7,443 bases of DNA from Deltaproteobacteria bacterium (lineage in GTDB: Bacteria; Desulfobacterota_B; Binatia; UBA9968). Both the position numbers and the translations under genes were made by a program. Positions 1-6,513 of this stretch are shown here, piece by piece. The notes under the pieces were generated by a model. That model did no database searches. It saw nothing but the letters and a program-made list of their open reading frames with translations, and was not told the origin of the DNA. The first letter of the stretch is position 1; every line of letters begins with the position of its first letter. The DNA is taken from contig JACPSF010000343.1 of assembly GCA_016193385.1 (NCBI GenBank), positions 1 through 7,443 of the forward strand, in the 5' to 3' direction.

Positions 1-273
1 ACTCTTCGACCATTCAAGTTTCCCCCGACCCTCGATCCCCCTGAGTGCCACGCCAGGCTTGGACGGTATTTTTCCCCCCGCATGGCCCGCCGCAAGTGTT
101 TCAGTTTGCCGCTGCCCGTGCATGCCGATAGACCATTTTGAGACCCAGCTAACCTGAATCCCGCGAAAAATTGGTGGCTCCTCTAGAGTAGGGTTTTAGA
201 GAAGTCTGAGAAGCTGAGAGCCGTATCGGAGGCGACGGTTGAGGTAATGCTATTTTTGAATTAGACAGATACC

Positions 274-1383
274 ATGATCACCGTCCGCGCGGATGTAGTC
301 GGCAGTTTGCTGAGACCGCCGGAGCTGCTTGAGGCTCAAAAGCAACTAGCCACCGGCATCCTCAGCCCCGACCGATTCAAAGAGATCGAAGACCGAGCTG
401 TGGACCAGGCGATTGCGCTGCAGGAATCGGTTGGGCTGGAGATAGTCACCGACGGCGAGATGCGCCGGGAGTCTTTTCAAAGCCAGATGACCGCCGCGGT
501 CAGCGGCTTCGGGGAGTTTACTCTGGATGCGTTCCTCTGGGGAGATTGGCACGACGAGCAGGGGGCGCATAAAAAAGCGCGGCCCCGCGGTTTGGGAGCC
601 GTAGAAAAATTGCAGCGCCGCCGCTACCTCTCGGTTTCCGAACTCACCTACCTGAAAGGCAAAACCACGCGCATACCCAAGATCACTCTTCCCAGCCCGG
701 GACTCTGGGCGAACTTCTACTCGCCCGAACGCTCCCGCGAAGCCTATCCGACGCTCGATGCCTTCTTCGCCGATATCGTTGAGATCCTGCATGACGAGGT
801 GAGGGAGCTTGTTCGCCTGGGAGCGACCTATATTCAGTTTGACGCGCCCCACTACGGGCTCCTCCTCGATCCCAAAACCCGGGCCTTTTACGAGCGGCAG
901 GGTTGGAGTCTAGAGCAATGGCTGAGCGCGGGTATCGAACTCGACAACGCGGTCATGGGAGGCTTCCCCGACGTGACTTTCGGATTTCACGTCTGACGCG
1001 GCAACCAGGGGAGCCGGTGGCTCTCGGAAGGAGGGTATGACGCCATTAGTCGGAAGCTCTTTCGATCCATCAACGCGAGCCGTCTCCTGCTAGAATACGA
1101 CGATCGCCGCTCTGGCTCATTTGACCCGCTCAAGGATGTCCCCGAGGACAAATTCGTGGTTTTGGGGCTCGTCACCACCAAGAGGCCTCGCCTGGAGAGC
1201 GCAGAGGAACTAAAGCAGCGTATCCATCAGGCCGGCCGGCATGTTCCGCTTCAAAGGTTGGGGCTAAGTCCCCAGTGCGGCTTTTCCTCCTCGACGCTCG
1301 GCAACAAAATCTCCTTTGAGGATCAATGCCGCAAGCTCGATCTCGTGGTCCGTACGGCCGAGGAGGTCTGGGGGAAGAGCTAG
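274..1383 (+). CDS. MetE-like methyltransferase (methionine synthase II core), predicted selenoprotein read through an in-frame UGA
   Basis: Predicted 369-residue cytosolic protein of the single-domain MetE/YxjG-YxjH type, probably transferring a methyl group to a thiol such as homocysteine at a metal centre. Visible motifs are VVGSLLRP (residues 8-15), VTDGEMRR (58-65), YIQFDAPH (186-193), FH-V-[UGA]-RGN (238-244), W249 with EGGYD (252-256), E274 and SPQCGF (332-337). E. coli MetE binds zinc through His641, Cys643, Glu665 and Cys726. The equivalents here are H239, the UGA codon at 241, E274 and C335; the 61-residue Glu-to-Cys spacing is the same. After the TGA (994-996) the same frame stays open for 128 codons to TAG, all of it family-like, so the true product spans both parts. 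A full length near 370 residues suits the family. The ATG at 274 precedes the first conserved motif correctly but has only a weak Shine-Dalgarno. The 3' end converges on the exporter gene with 13 bp between. The alternative is a pseudogene or sequencing error (TGC to TGA). Exact methyl donor and acceptor are not determinable. Confidence 0.85.
994..996 (+). other. In-frame UGA, predicted selenocysteine codon (residue 241)
   Basis: Seen: codons run TTT CAC GTC TGA CGC GGC AAC, that is F-H-V-stop-R-G-N, where the MetE-like family typically has an H-x-C-R-G-N motif. Known: Sec codons normally sit where homologues have a catalytic or metal-binding Cys, and TGA differs from Cys TGC/TGT at one base. 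TGA serves as an ordinary stop for two other genes in this window (2485-2487 and 3484-3486), so a genome-wide code change is not the explanation. Inferred: Sec is inserted by SelB at this codon, giving a selenolate metal ligand. Confidence 0.75.
1005..1027 (+). promoter_or_regulatory. Candidate bacterial SECIS element
   Basis: Stem 1009-1015 (GGGAGCC) pairs with 1019-1025 (GGCTCTC), including one G-U pair, around a three-base loop GGU at 1016-1018. Below it C1005-C1006 can pair with G1026-G1027, leaving A1007-G1008 bulged on the 5' side. The loop starts 19 nt after the UGA. Bacterial SECIS elements lie inside the coding region just after the UGA, with a G in the first two loop bases; the E. 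coli fdhF element has a GGUC loop at nearly the same distance and a 5'-side bulge. The match in position, loop and bulge is by eye; no folding energy was computed. Confidence 0.7.
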
Positions 1384-1396
1384 CAACCTCGCGGCC

Positions 1397-2140
1397 CTAG
1401 AGTAGAGAGCGGATGATCAGAGTGACACCAATAACGAAAAGGAAGCTCAGCAGCCCGCGGTTGAAGGTTTTCTGGTTCACCCGATCCTGGGTCTTTAGGC
1501 CGGCGTAGAATCCCGCCAAAATGAAAACCGTGACCTCGAGCGACAAAAGCAGCCTCGCAGGCGTGAAGAGGTTCCAGGTCGAGATCGCGACGAGCTGCGA
1601 CATCTTGGTGACGATAAAGATCGTGGCAATGGATTTGATGAAATCCTTTTTTGGTAGCTTAAGGCTGTAGAGGTAGATGGCCAGCGCAGGGCCGGCGGCG
1701 TTGGTCATTCCGTTTAAGAAGCCACCGATCACCCCGACAACCGGTGAGAGAGCGCCCTCTAAGCGGGGAGGGATGTGAAAGTTCAGGCGGAGCAGATTGG
1801 ATGCCACAAAGGCCAACACCATGATCCCCAGGCTCAGGTTGAGGGCCCACAGCGGAAGAATGACGAGGAGCCTGGTCCCTAAAAAGACCCCAATGATGGT
1901 CAACAAAATGAGCCACGCGAAGCGCCTCAGGACCGCCGTTGGAAAGCTCCCGCGCAAGGCCTGCGTGATGTCCATCACGATATTGGGGATAAGGAGGATG
2001 GTAACGGCGGTGCGGATATCGAGCAAAAGCGCCACCGTGGGTGTGGCGATCATCGGGAAGCCGAGCCCCGTGGTTCCTTTGACGAAAGCGGCGATGAGCA
2101 GCGAGACGCCCACCCACAACGTTGTCGCGTCCAATGGCAT
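1397..2140 (-). CDS. TauE/SafE family membrane exporter (sulfite/organosulfur anion type)
   Basis: 247-residue, strongly hydrophobic inner-membrane protein of the TauE/SafE (YfcA-like) family, whose members export sulfite, sulfoacetate or related anions. About eight membrane segments can be placed near residues 7-25, 29-50, 73-93, 95-114, 131-155, 168-188, 196-216 and 229-246. The first half carries the family-typical FVKGTTGLGFPMIATP stretch (residues 19-34), and a related glycine-rich segment, VVGVIGGFLNGMTNAAGPAL, opens the second half, as expected for an internally duplicated transporter. Length fits the family. The ATG at 2138-2140 has no clear Shine-Dalgarno (CCTCCC lies upstream instead of GGAGG). 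It is divergent from the Smr gene with 50 bp between, and convergent with the MetE-like gene. The neighbouring MetE-like enzyme hints at sulfur metabolism, but the substrate cannot be read from the sequence. Confidence 0.92.
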   Translation of the reverse strand: MPLDATTLWVGVSLLIAAFVKGTTGLGFPMIATPTVALLLDIRTAVTILLIPNIVMDITQALRGSFPTAVLRRFAWLILLTIIGVFLGTRLLVILPLWALNLSLGIMVLAFVASNLLRLNFHIPPRLEGALSPVVGVIGGFLNGMTNAAGPALAIYLYSLKLPKKDFIKSIATIFIVTKMSQLVAISTWNLFTPARLLLSLEVTVFILAGFYAGLKTQDRVNQKTFNRGLLSFLFVIGVTLIIRSLL

Positions 2141-2157
2141 GGCGGGAGGTTTTAACG

Positions 2158-2186
2158 AGTGTGCAGATCTGCTAAGGTTTTGTCAA
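2158..2186 (-). promoter_or_regulatory. Possible promoter with operator palindrome for the exporter gene
   Basis: On the minus strand a perfect TTGACA (-35 consensus) lies at 2186-2181. Seventeen bases further is CACACT (2163-2158), a poor -10 hexamer matching TATAAT at only three positions. Between the two boxes lies a perfect 10-bp palindrome, GCAGATCTGC (2163-2172), positioned where a repressor could block transcription. It is in the only divergent intergenic gap (2141-2190). The weak -10 keeps confidence low. Confidence 0.3.
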
Positions 2187-2190
2187 TCGT

Positions 2191-2487
2191 ATGGCCGACG
2201 AAAAACAGCCGCCCTTCGCTGAGCCCGTCGTCGTTCCCATCGAGGACTCCATCGATCTCCACGCTTTCGCTCCCGAGGATATACCGGGGGTTGTCGAAGA
2301 GTACCTCGATCAGTGCAGACGGGCCGGCCTTTATGTCGTGCAGCTGATCCATGGACGCGGGAAAGGCATCCAGCGACGCATCGTCCGCTCGATCCTGGAA
2401 AAACACCCCTGGGTTAGCGGCTTTGAAGATGCCCCTCTCGAATCAGGCGGGTGGGGCGCTACCATAGTCGAACTGAAGCGCCATTGA
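2191..2487 (+). CDS. Small Smr-domain protein (stand-alone MutS2 C-terminal-like domain)
   Basis: 98-residue cytosolic protein consisting almost wholly of a Smr domain, the nucleic-acid-binding or nicking module found at the C-terminus of MutS2 and in small stand-alone proteins. Seen: IDLHAF (residues 21-26, the usual LDLHG position), a helix to about residue 44, VVQLIHGRGKGIQRR (49-63, with the diagnostic HGxGxG loop), then KHPWVSGFEDAP (71-82) and GGWGATIVEL (86-95, matching the usual GG.GAT.V.L ending). The first ~18 residues are a short acidic, proline-containing tail. The usual G after LDLH is A here, a mild deviation. ATG at 2191 gives the natural start; a Shine-Dalgarno is not obvious. 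The stop is TGA. Its role here is unknown; the domain alone does not say whether it acts on DNA or RNA. Confidence 0.92.
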   Translation: MADEKQPPFAEPVVVPIEDSIDLHAFAPEDIPGVVEEYLDQCRRAGLYVVQLIHGRGKGIQRRIVRSILEKHPWVSGFEDAPLESGGWGATIVELKRH

Positions 2488-2497
2488 GGAACCAGGA

Positions 2498-2530
2498 GGC
2501 AGGAAGCAGGACGTAGTCTACCTTCCTGCC
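2498..2530 (+). repeat. Inverted repeat downstream of the Smr gene
   Basis: GGCAGGAAG (2498-2506) is a perfect inverted repeat of CTTCCTGCC (2522-2530), giving a 9-bp stem with a 15-base loop. The left part contains the quasi-repeated unit AGGAGGCAGGAAGCAGGAC. No T-run follows, so this is not a standard intrinsic terminator; it may be a dispersed REP-like element or a 3'-end-stabilising hairpin. Confidence 0.6.
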
Positions 2531-2534
2531 CAGT

Positions 2535-2564
2535 GCGGACTGCCTTCTGTCCGCTCTCTTCCTT
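2535..2564 (+). terminator. Possible intrinsic terminator after the Smr gene
   Basis: GCGGAC (2535-2540) pairs with GTCCGC (2549-2554) around an 8-base loop and is followed by the pyrimidine stretch TCTCTTCCTT. The tail is mixed C/T, not a clean T-run, so termination would be partial. It would separate the Smr gene from the hydroxylase operon starting at 2605. Confidence 0.4.
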
Positions 2565-2604
2565 GACATGGCCGGATAATTCTGGTACCCGAGCGCCGAT
2601 AGCG

Positions 2605-3486
2605 ATGAAGCCTGCGCCGTTTGAATATTTTGCGCCGCAAGAGGTTGGAGAAGCCCTGGAACTCCTCCAACGCTACGGTGAGGAGGCCAAGATCCTGGCA
2701 GGGGGGCAAAGCCTCATGCCGCTTCTGAGCCTGCGCCTGGCCCGGCCCGCCGTGCTCATCGACATCAACCGCCTTCGCGACCTGGCTTTTATCCGATCCG
2801 GACCCGATGGGGGGCTCTCCATCGGCGCGCTCACGCGCCAGCGCGCTCTGGAGCGCTCGGGACAAGTTGCGGCGCAATGCCCGCTGATTGCCGGCGCCAT
2901 CCCAATGATCGGTCATTTCCAGATCCGCAACCGCGGCACCATCGGTGGGAGCCTGGCTCACGCCGACCCGGCCGCCGAGCTTCCCGCCGTTGCCTTGGCT
3001 CTTGGCGCCGAATTCCTCGTGCACAGCGCGCGGGGCCAGCGCACCATCGGGGCTGAAGATTTCTTTCTCGGCTACATGACCACGGCAATCGAGCCGAGCG
3101 AGCTCCTGACCGAGATTCGTATTCCGGGCACGCGACCCCAAGTGGGCTGGGCGATTGAGGAGGTAGCCCGGCGCAGGGGAGATTTCGCCACGGTGGGCGT
3201 GGTCACGCTGGTGGAACTGAACGGGAACCACACCTGCCAGAATGCCCGGATCGTGGTATTCGGCGTCGGGGAAAAACCGGAGCGTGTGGCGCGGGCCGAG
3301 CGGCTGCCCTGTGGCAAGAGACCGGATGAGCACCCTCTCGCGGAGGCCGCCAAGGCGGTCACGGAGGATCTCGATCCTGTCTCGGATGTCCACGCTTCGG
3401 CCGAGTACCGTAAAGAGGTGGGAGGTGTCCTCGCCCGCCGGGCCCTGCAGAGCGCCTTCAAACGTGCACAAAAGGAAACGGCATGA
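2605..3486 (+). CDS. Molybdenum hydroxylase FAD-binding subunit (CoxM/CutM type, xanthine dehydrogenase family subunit M)
   Basis: 293-residue cytosolic FAD subunit that passes electrons from the [2Fe-2S] subunit to the electron acceptor. Seen: the first FAD motif AGGQSLMP (residues 32-39), followed by RPAVLIDINRL, and the second FAD motif TIGGSLAHADPAAELP (112-127), then the CoxM-like C-terminal domain ending in the usual ARRAL segment. Length matches the family (about 280-295). I chose ATG 2605 (MKPAPFEYFAPQ) because homologues begin at this motif; the frame is open upstream to a GTG at 2533, but those 24 extra residues lie over the terminator-like repeats and do not look conserved. No four-Cys insertion typical of 4-hydroxybenzoyl-CoA reductase is seen. 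Its TGA stop overlaps the next gene's ATG (ATGA), indicating translational coupling. Confidence 0.94.
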   Translation: MKPAPFEYFAPQEVGEALELLQRYGEEAKILAGGQSLMPLLSLRLARPAVLIDINRLRDLAFIRSGPDGGLSIGALTRQRALERSGQVAAQCPLIAGAIPMIGHFQIRNRGTIGGSLAHADPAAELPAVALALGAEFLVHSARGQRTIGAEDFFLGYMTTAIEPSELLTEIRIPGTRPQVGWAIEEVARRRGDFATVGVVTLVELNGNHTCQNARIVVFGVGEKPERVARAERLPCGKRPDEHPLAEAAKAVTEDLDPVSDVHASAEYRKEVGGVLARRALQSAFKRAQKETA

Positions 3487-3959
3487 GCTCCAAACACACG
3501 ATCAAGGTGACCGTCAACGGGAAGAGTTACGAGCGTCTGGTCGAGGCCAGAGTGACGCTCGCCGATTTTCTACGCAACGAACTTGACCTTACGGGAACCC
3601 ATCTCGGGTGCGAGCACGGGGTGTGCGGGGCCTGCACGATCCTCCTGAACGGGGAGGCCGTGCGCTCGTGCTCGCTCCTGGCCGTGCAGGCGGATGGGGC
3701 GGAGCTGCTCACCGTGGAGGGTCTGGCCCGGGGAGCGGACCTGCATCCCCTGCAGCAGGCCTTTCAGGACCAACATGCCCTTCAGTGCGGTTTTTGCACG
3801 CCGGGATTTCTCATGACCGCCTACGCCTTCCTCGAGGAAAGGCCGAAGCCCACCGAGACAGAAGTGCGCGAGGCCATCTCCGGCAACCTGTGCCGCTGCA
3901 CAGGATACCTGCCCATCGTCAAAGCAATCCTGCAAGCCGCGGGGAAGACCACAACGTAG
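3483..3959 (+). CDS. Molybdenum hydroxylase [2Fe-2S] iron-sulfur subunit (CoxS/CutS type)
   Basis: 158-residue iron-sulfur subunit that carries electrons from the molybdenum site to FAD. The N-terminal plant-type ferredoxin domain has C43, C48, C51 and C63 (GCEHGVCGAC then SC). The C-terminal four-helix domain has C102, C105, C137 and C139 (QCGFCTPG and CRCTGY). Both clusters are therefore complete. Q101, just before C102, is the residue that contacts the pyranopterin in this family. Length is usual. The ATG overlaps the FAD-subunit stop by 4 bp. A 223-bp gap, unusual for such operons, separates it from the large subunit. Confidence 0.97.
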   Translation: MSSKHTIKVTVNGKSYERLVEARVTLADFLRNELDLTGTHLGCEHGVCGACTILLNGEAVRSCSLLAVQADGAELLTVEGLARGADLHPLQQAFQDQHALQCGFCTPGFLMTAYAFLEERPKPTETEVREAISGNLCRCTGYLPIVKAILQAAGKTTT

Positions 3960-4085
3960 TGGGGACCGAGGGGAGCGCGAGCGAGGATGCGGACGTCCGA
4001 TTACAAACGGCACGACTCATGGCCCGAACCCATCGGCCACAGCCGAGAGCATGCTTCCCGAGGGAGCTCAGTCCATCGGCCGCCC

Positions 4086-4118
4086 TTCGATTTTACTCAG
4101 GGTGGTGAGTTTATCGAA
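4086..4118 (+). repeat. REP-like palindrome between iron-sulfur and large subunit genes
   Basis: TTCGAT (4086-4091) pairs with ATCGAA (4113-4118), and ACTCA (4095-4099) with TGAGT (4106-4110), around a GGGTGG loop with a small internal loop. The TTCGA...CTCAGG layout resembles dispersed intergenic palindromes seen in many environmental genomes (from memory, not searched). It is flanked by a near direct repeat of 13 nt at 4019-4031 and 4129-4141 (11 of 13 identical). It could attenuate or process the operon mRNA. Confidence 0.6.
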
Positions 4119-4173
4119 CCACGGCCTGATGGCTCGGACCCCGGGTAGCTTTCGAGGGAATCGAATTAGCGAC

Positions 4174-4177
4174 GGAG
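4174..4177 (+). promoter_or_regulatory. Ribosome binding site fixing the large-subunit start
   Basis: GGAG with a 5-base spacer to ATG 4183. It supports MAKTYIGAPIKR as the real N-terminus in preference to the ATG at 4051, whose 44 additional residues would be encoded by the palindromic repeat. Confidence 0.65.
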
Positions 4178-4182
4178 AAGCT

Positions 4183-6513
4183 ATGGCAAAAACCTACATC
4201 GGCGCTCCTATCAAACGGCGGGAAGACATCCGATTTATCACCGGCAAAGGCACCTATGCCGACGACATAAAACTCCCCGGAATGCTGCACGCCGCCGTCC
4301 TGCGCAGCCCGCGTGCCCACGCTCGAATCCGCTCGATCGACACGGCGAAAGCCGGGGCCATCCCCGGCGTCGCGTGGATTTTTACCTTAAAAGACATTGG
4401 AGAGATGGCCGTGCCCGTCCCCATGCGCATGTACAAAGTCCCAGGTCTGGAGCGCTACCTGCAACCCCTGCTTGCCCGCGATAAGGTCCGCTACATGGGC
4501 GAGCCAGTAGCCGTGGTAGTGGCGGAAAGCCGCTACCTCGCCGAGGACGCGCTCGATGCCATCGAAGTCGAGTACGAGGACTTACCCGAGGTGCTCGAAC
4601 TCCGTGCCGCTATGCGCAACGAGATCCTCGTCCATGATGAAAACGGGACAAATCTTGCGGCGGTCCATCAAATCTCGATCGGCGATGCGGCCCGGGCGTT
4701 CGAAAAAGCGGACTACGTGCGCCGAGAAGAATTTCGGGTCCATCGCCACACGGGCAATCCGATGGAGACGCGGGGCCTGGTGGCGAACTTTGACGTGGGC
4801 AAAAGAGAGCTGACGGCCTATGGGATGACCAAACTGCTGCACTACAACCGCCAGGTCATCGCCTCCTTTCTCAAACTCCCCGAGCACAATCTCCATTTCA
4901 TCGAGAACGACATTGGCGGAGGCTTCGGCATCCGCGGCGAGCTTTACCCCGAGGATTTCTTGATCCCCTTCGCCTCGATGCGGCTCGGAAGGCCGGTCAA
5001 GTGGATTGAGGACCGCCGCGAGCATCTCATGGCCGCGAACCATTCGCGCGAGGTGACCTGCGAGCTCGAGATCGCTGCGCAAAGAGACGGAACGCTGCTG
5101 GCGCTGCGGGCCGAGATCTACGGCAACATGGGTGCCTATGTCCGCACGCATGGCGGGCTGGTTCCATGCTCCACTGCGGCGCTTTTGCCCGGGCCTTACC
5201 GGATCCCCAATTACCAGTGCAAGGTTCATTGCGTCATGACCAACAAGACCGGCATGGGAACCCTCCGAGCACCGGGACGCTATGAGTCCTGCTTCTTCCG
5301 CGAGCGTATGCTCGATATGGTGGCAGCGGACTTAAAGATCGATCCCATCGAGCTCAGGCGCAAAAATCTGATCCAGCCCGAAGAGATTCCTTATGAGATC
5401 GGCATAACCCGCCCGGGTAAGAACCCGACGGTCCTCGACAGCGGGAACTATCCCAGCGCGCTCAACCGGGCGCTCAAGGAGTTCGATTACGAAAAACTCA
5501 AACCGCTGCAAGGCCGACTCGAAAGCGGCCGATATCACGGCGTCGGTCTGGCCTATTTCGTCAAGAACACGGGCGGTCTGGAGCCCTACGAAGGTGCGCG
5601 GGTGGTGCTCCGCGACGGGCCCAGCGTCGCCGTCTACCTCAGTATCAATGTCCTAGGGCAGGGGCATGAGACCGCGATGGCGCAGATCTGCGCGGATGCC
5701 TTGGGCGTGCCGATCGAGTGGATCTCGGTTTTTCACGGCAATACCGACCTGGTGCCTTTCGGCTGGGGAACTTTTGCCAGCCGGGGCACGGTCATGGGCG
5801 GCAATGCGCTCTATCTGGCGGCGCAGCAGCTGAAGCAAAAACTCTTGACGATCGCCGGCGAACGATTGGGGGTGGACCCCGCCGAGCTGGAGCTACAAGA
5901 GGGGAAAATCCATCAGAAAGGCGCCGAATCCCCGGCACTGGATCTTAAAGACCTCGTCTCCTTCATGCGGGAGTCCATAAGGCAAAACCTGGGCCAGCCG
6001 GAATTGGAGGAGACGGCCTACTTTAACTCCAACAAAATGACTCACTCCTACGGAGTTCACCTCGCCCACGTGGCCGTCGATCCCGAAACCGGAATGGTGG
6101 AAATCCTGAAATATATGGTGGTCGAAGATGTCGGCCGATGCATCAACCCGCTACTCGTGCATGGGCAGGCGGTCGGCGCCGCGGTTCAGGGTATCGGCGG
6201 AACGCTGCTAGAAGAGTTGGTCTACGGCGAAAACGGCCAACTGCTGACCACAACGTTCAGGGATTACGTCCTGCCCTCGAGCACGGATGTCCCAGCCATA
6301 GAAAGCGTTGTTCTAGAAGAGGTTCCGTCACCGCTCAATCCCCTCGGCGTCAAGGGCGCAGGCGAGGGGGGTATTGTCGGGACCGGGGCAGTTCTTGCCA
6401 ATGCGGTAAGCTACGCGCTCTCCTCGCTCGGCGTGGAGATTAAAGAGCTGCCGCTCTCCCCCGACAGAGTAAGAGCGCTGATCCGCCGCCGTTCCGCCGA
6501 GCAAGCCCGCTAG
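4183..6513 (+). CDS. Molybdenum hydroxylase molybdopterin-binding large subunit (CoxL-like, substrate unknown)
   Basis: 776-residue catalytic subunit of the xanthine dehydrogenase/CO dehydrogenase family, binding the molybdenum cofactor (probably as the cytosine dinucleotide) and hydroxylating an organic substrate with water. Seen in order: the a/b hammerhead domain beginning IGAPIKRREDIRFITGKGTY; the cofactor loop GGGFG (residues 245-249) followed by the usual PVKW.EDRREH segment; the active-site loop TLRAPGRYES (360-369); GQGHETAMAQ (492-501); an FGWGTFASRGTVMGG cofactor segment; and the catalytic glutamate E728 in VKGAGEGG. All expected cofactor contacts look intact. The loop lacks AYxCSFR, the signature of form I CO-oxidising CoxL, and also departs from the form II AYRGAGR, so CO oxidation is unlikely. 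Candidate substrates are N-heterocycles, aldehydes or purines, none provable here. It completes an M-S-L order operon. No maturation genes (coxD/E/F) lie in the window. Confidence 0.95.
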   Translation: MAKTYIGAPIKRREDIRFITGKGTYADDIKLPGMLHAAVLRSPRAHARIRSIDTAKAGAIPGVAWIFTLKDIGEMAVPVPMRMYKVPGLERYLQPLLARDKVRYMGEPVAVVVAESRYLAEDALDAIEVEYEDLPEVLELRAAMRNEILVHDENGTNLAAVHQISIGDAARAFEKADYVRREEFRVHRHTGNPMETRGLVANFDVGKRELTAYGMTKLLHYNRQVIASFLKLPEHNLHFIENDIGGGFGIRGELYPEDFLIPFASMRLGRPVKWIEDRREHLMAANHSREVTCELEIAAQRDGTLLALRAEIYGNMGAYVRTHGGLVPCSTAALLPGPYRIPNYQCKVHCVMTNKTGMGTLRAPGRYESCFFRERMLDMVAADLKIDPIELRRKNLIQPEEIPYEIGITRPGKNPTVLDSGNYPSALNRALKEFDYEKLKPLQGRLESGRYHGVGLAYFVKNTGGLEPYEGARVVLRDGPSVAVYLSINVLGQGHETAMAQICADALGVPIEWISVFHGNTDLVPFGWGTFASRGTVMGGNALYLAAQQLKQKLLTIAGERLGVDPAELELQEGKIHQKGAESPALDLKDLVSFMRESIRQNLGQPELEETAYFNSNKMTHSYGVHLAHVAVDPETGMVEILKYMVVEDVGRCINPLLVHGQAVGAAVQGIGGTLLEELVYGENGQLLTTTFRDYVLPSSTDVPAIESVVLEEVPSPLNPLGVKGAGEGGIVGTGAVLANAVSYALSSLGVEIKELPLSPDRVRALIRRRSAEQAR

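Noticed and set aside
176..222. Nested hairpins in the leader (GGCTC 176-180 with GAGCC 218-222; CTCTA 181-185 with TAGAG 197-201)
   Set aside because: Two 5-bp stems with poor interior pairing are expected by chance; no terminator or known RNA motif accompanies them.
247..264. Tiny upstream ORF (ATG CTA TTT TTG AAT TAG) in frame with the MetE-like gene, preceded by GAGG
   Set aside because: Five codons, spacer of only two bases from GAGG, and no attenuator-like repeated codons.
1..273. Possible gene or riboswitch upstream of the MetE-like gene
   Set aside because: Short open stretches exist on + (ending near 139 and 152) and on - (from an ATG at 83 running off the start) but give no recognisable protein. 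None of the conserved core of SAM, SAH or cobalamin riboswitches is visible.
994..996. UGA reassigned to Trp or Gly genome-wide
   Set aside because: TGA ends the Smr gene (2485-2487) and the FAD-subunit gene (3484-3486) at natural protein ends, and family homology predicts Cys here, not Trp or Gly.
2518..3497. Long minus-strand open frames opposite the FAD subunit
   Set aside because: Their translations are Arg/Ala/Gly-rich shadows without domain motifs, caused by high GC; the + frame has clear FAD motifs.
4051..4182. N-terminal extension of the large subunit from ATG 4051
   Set aside because: The extra 44 residues would come from the palindromic repeat, and a good Shine-Dalgarno precedes ATG 4183, where homologues begin.
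4183..6513. True aerobic CO dehydrogenase (form I CoxL)
   Set aside because: The diagnostic AYxCSFR loop with catalytic Cys is replaced by TLRAPGRYES.
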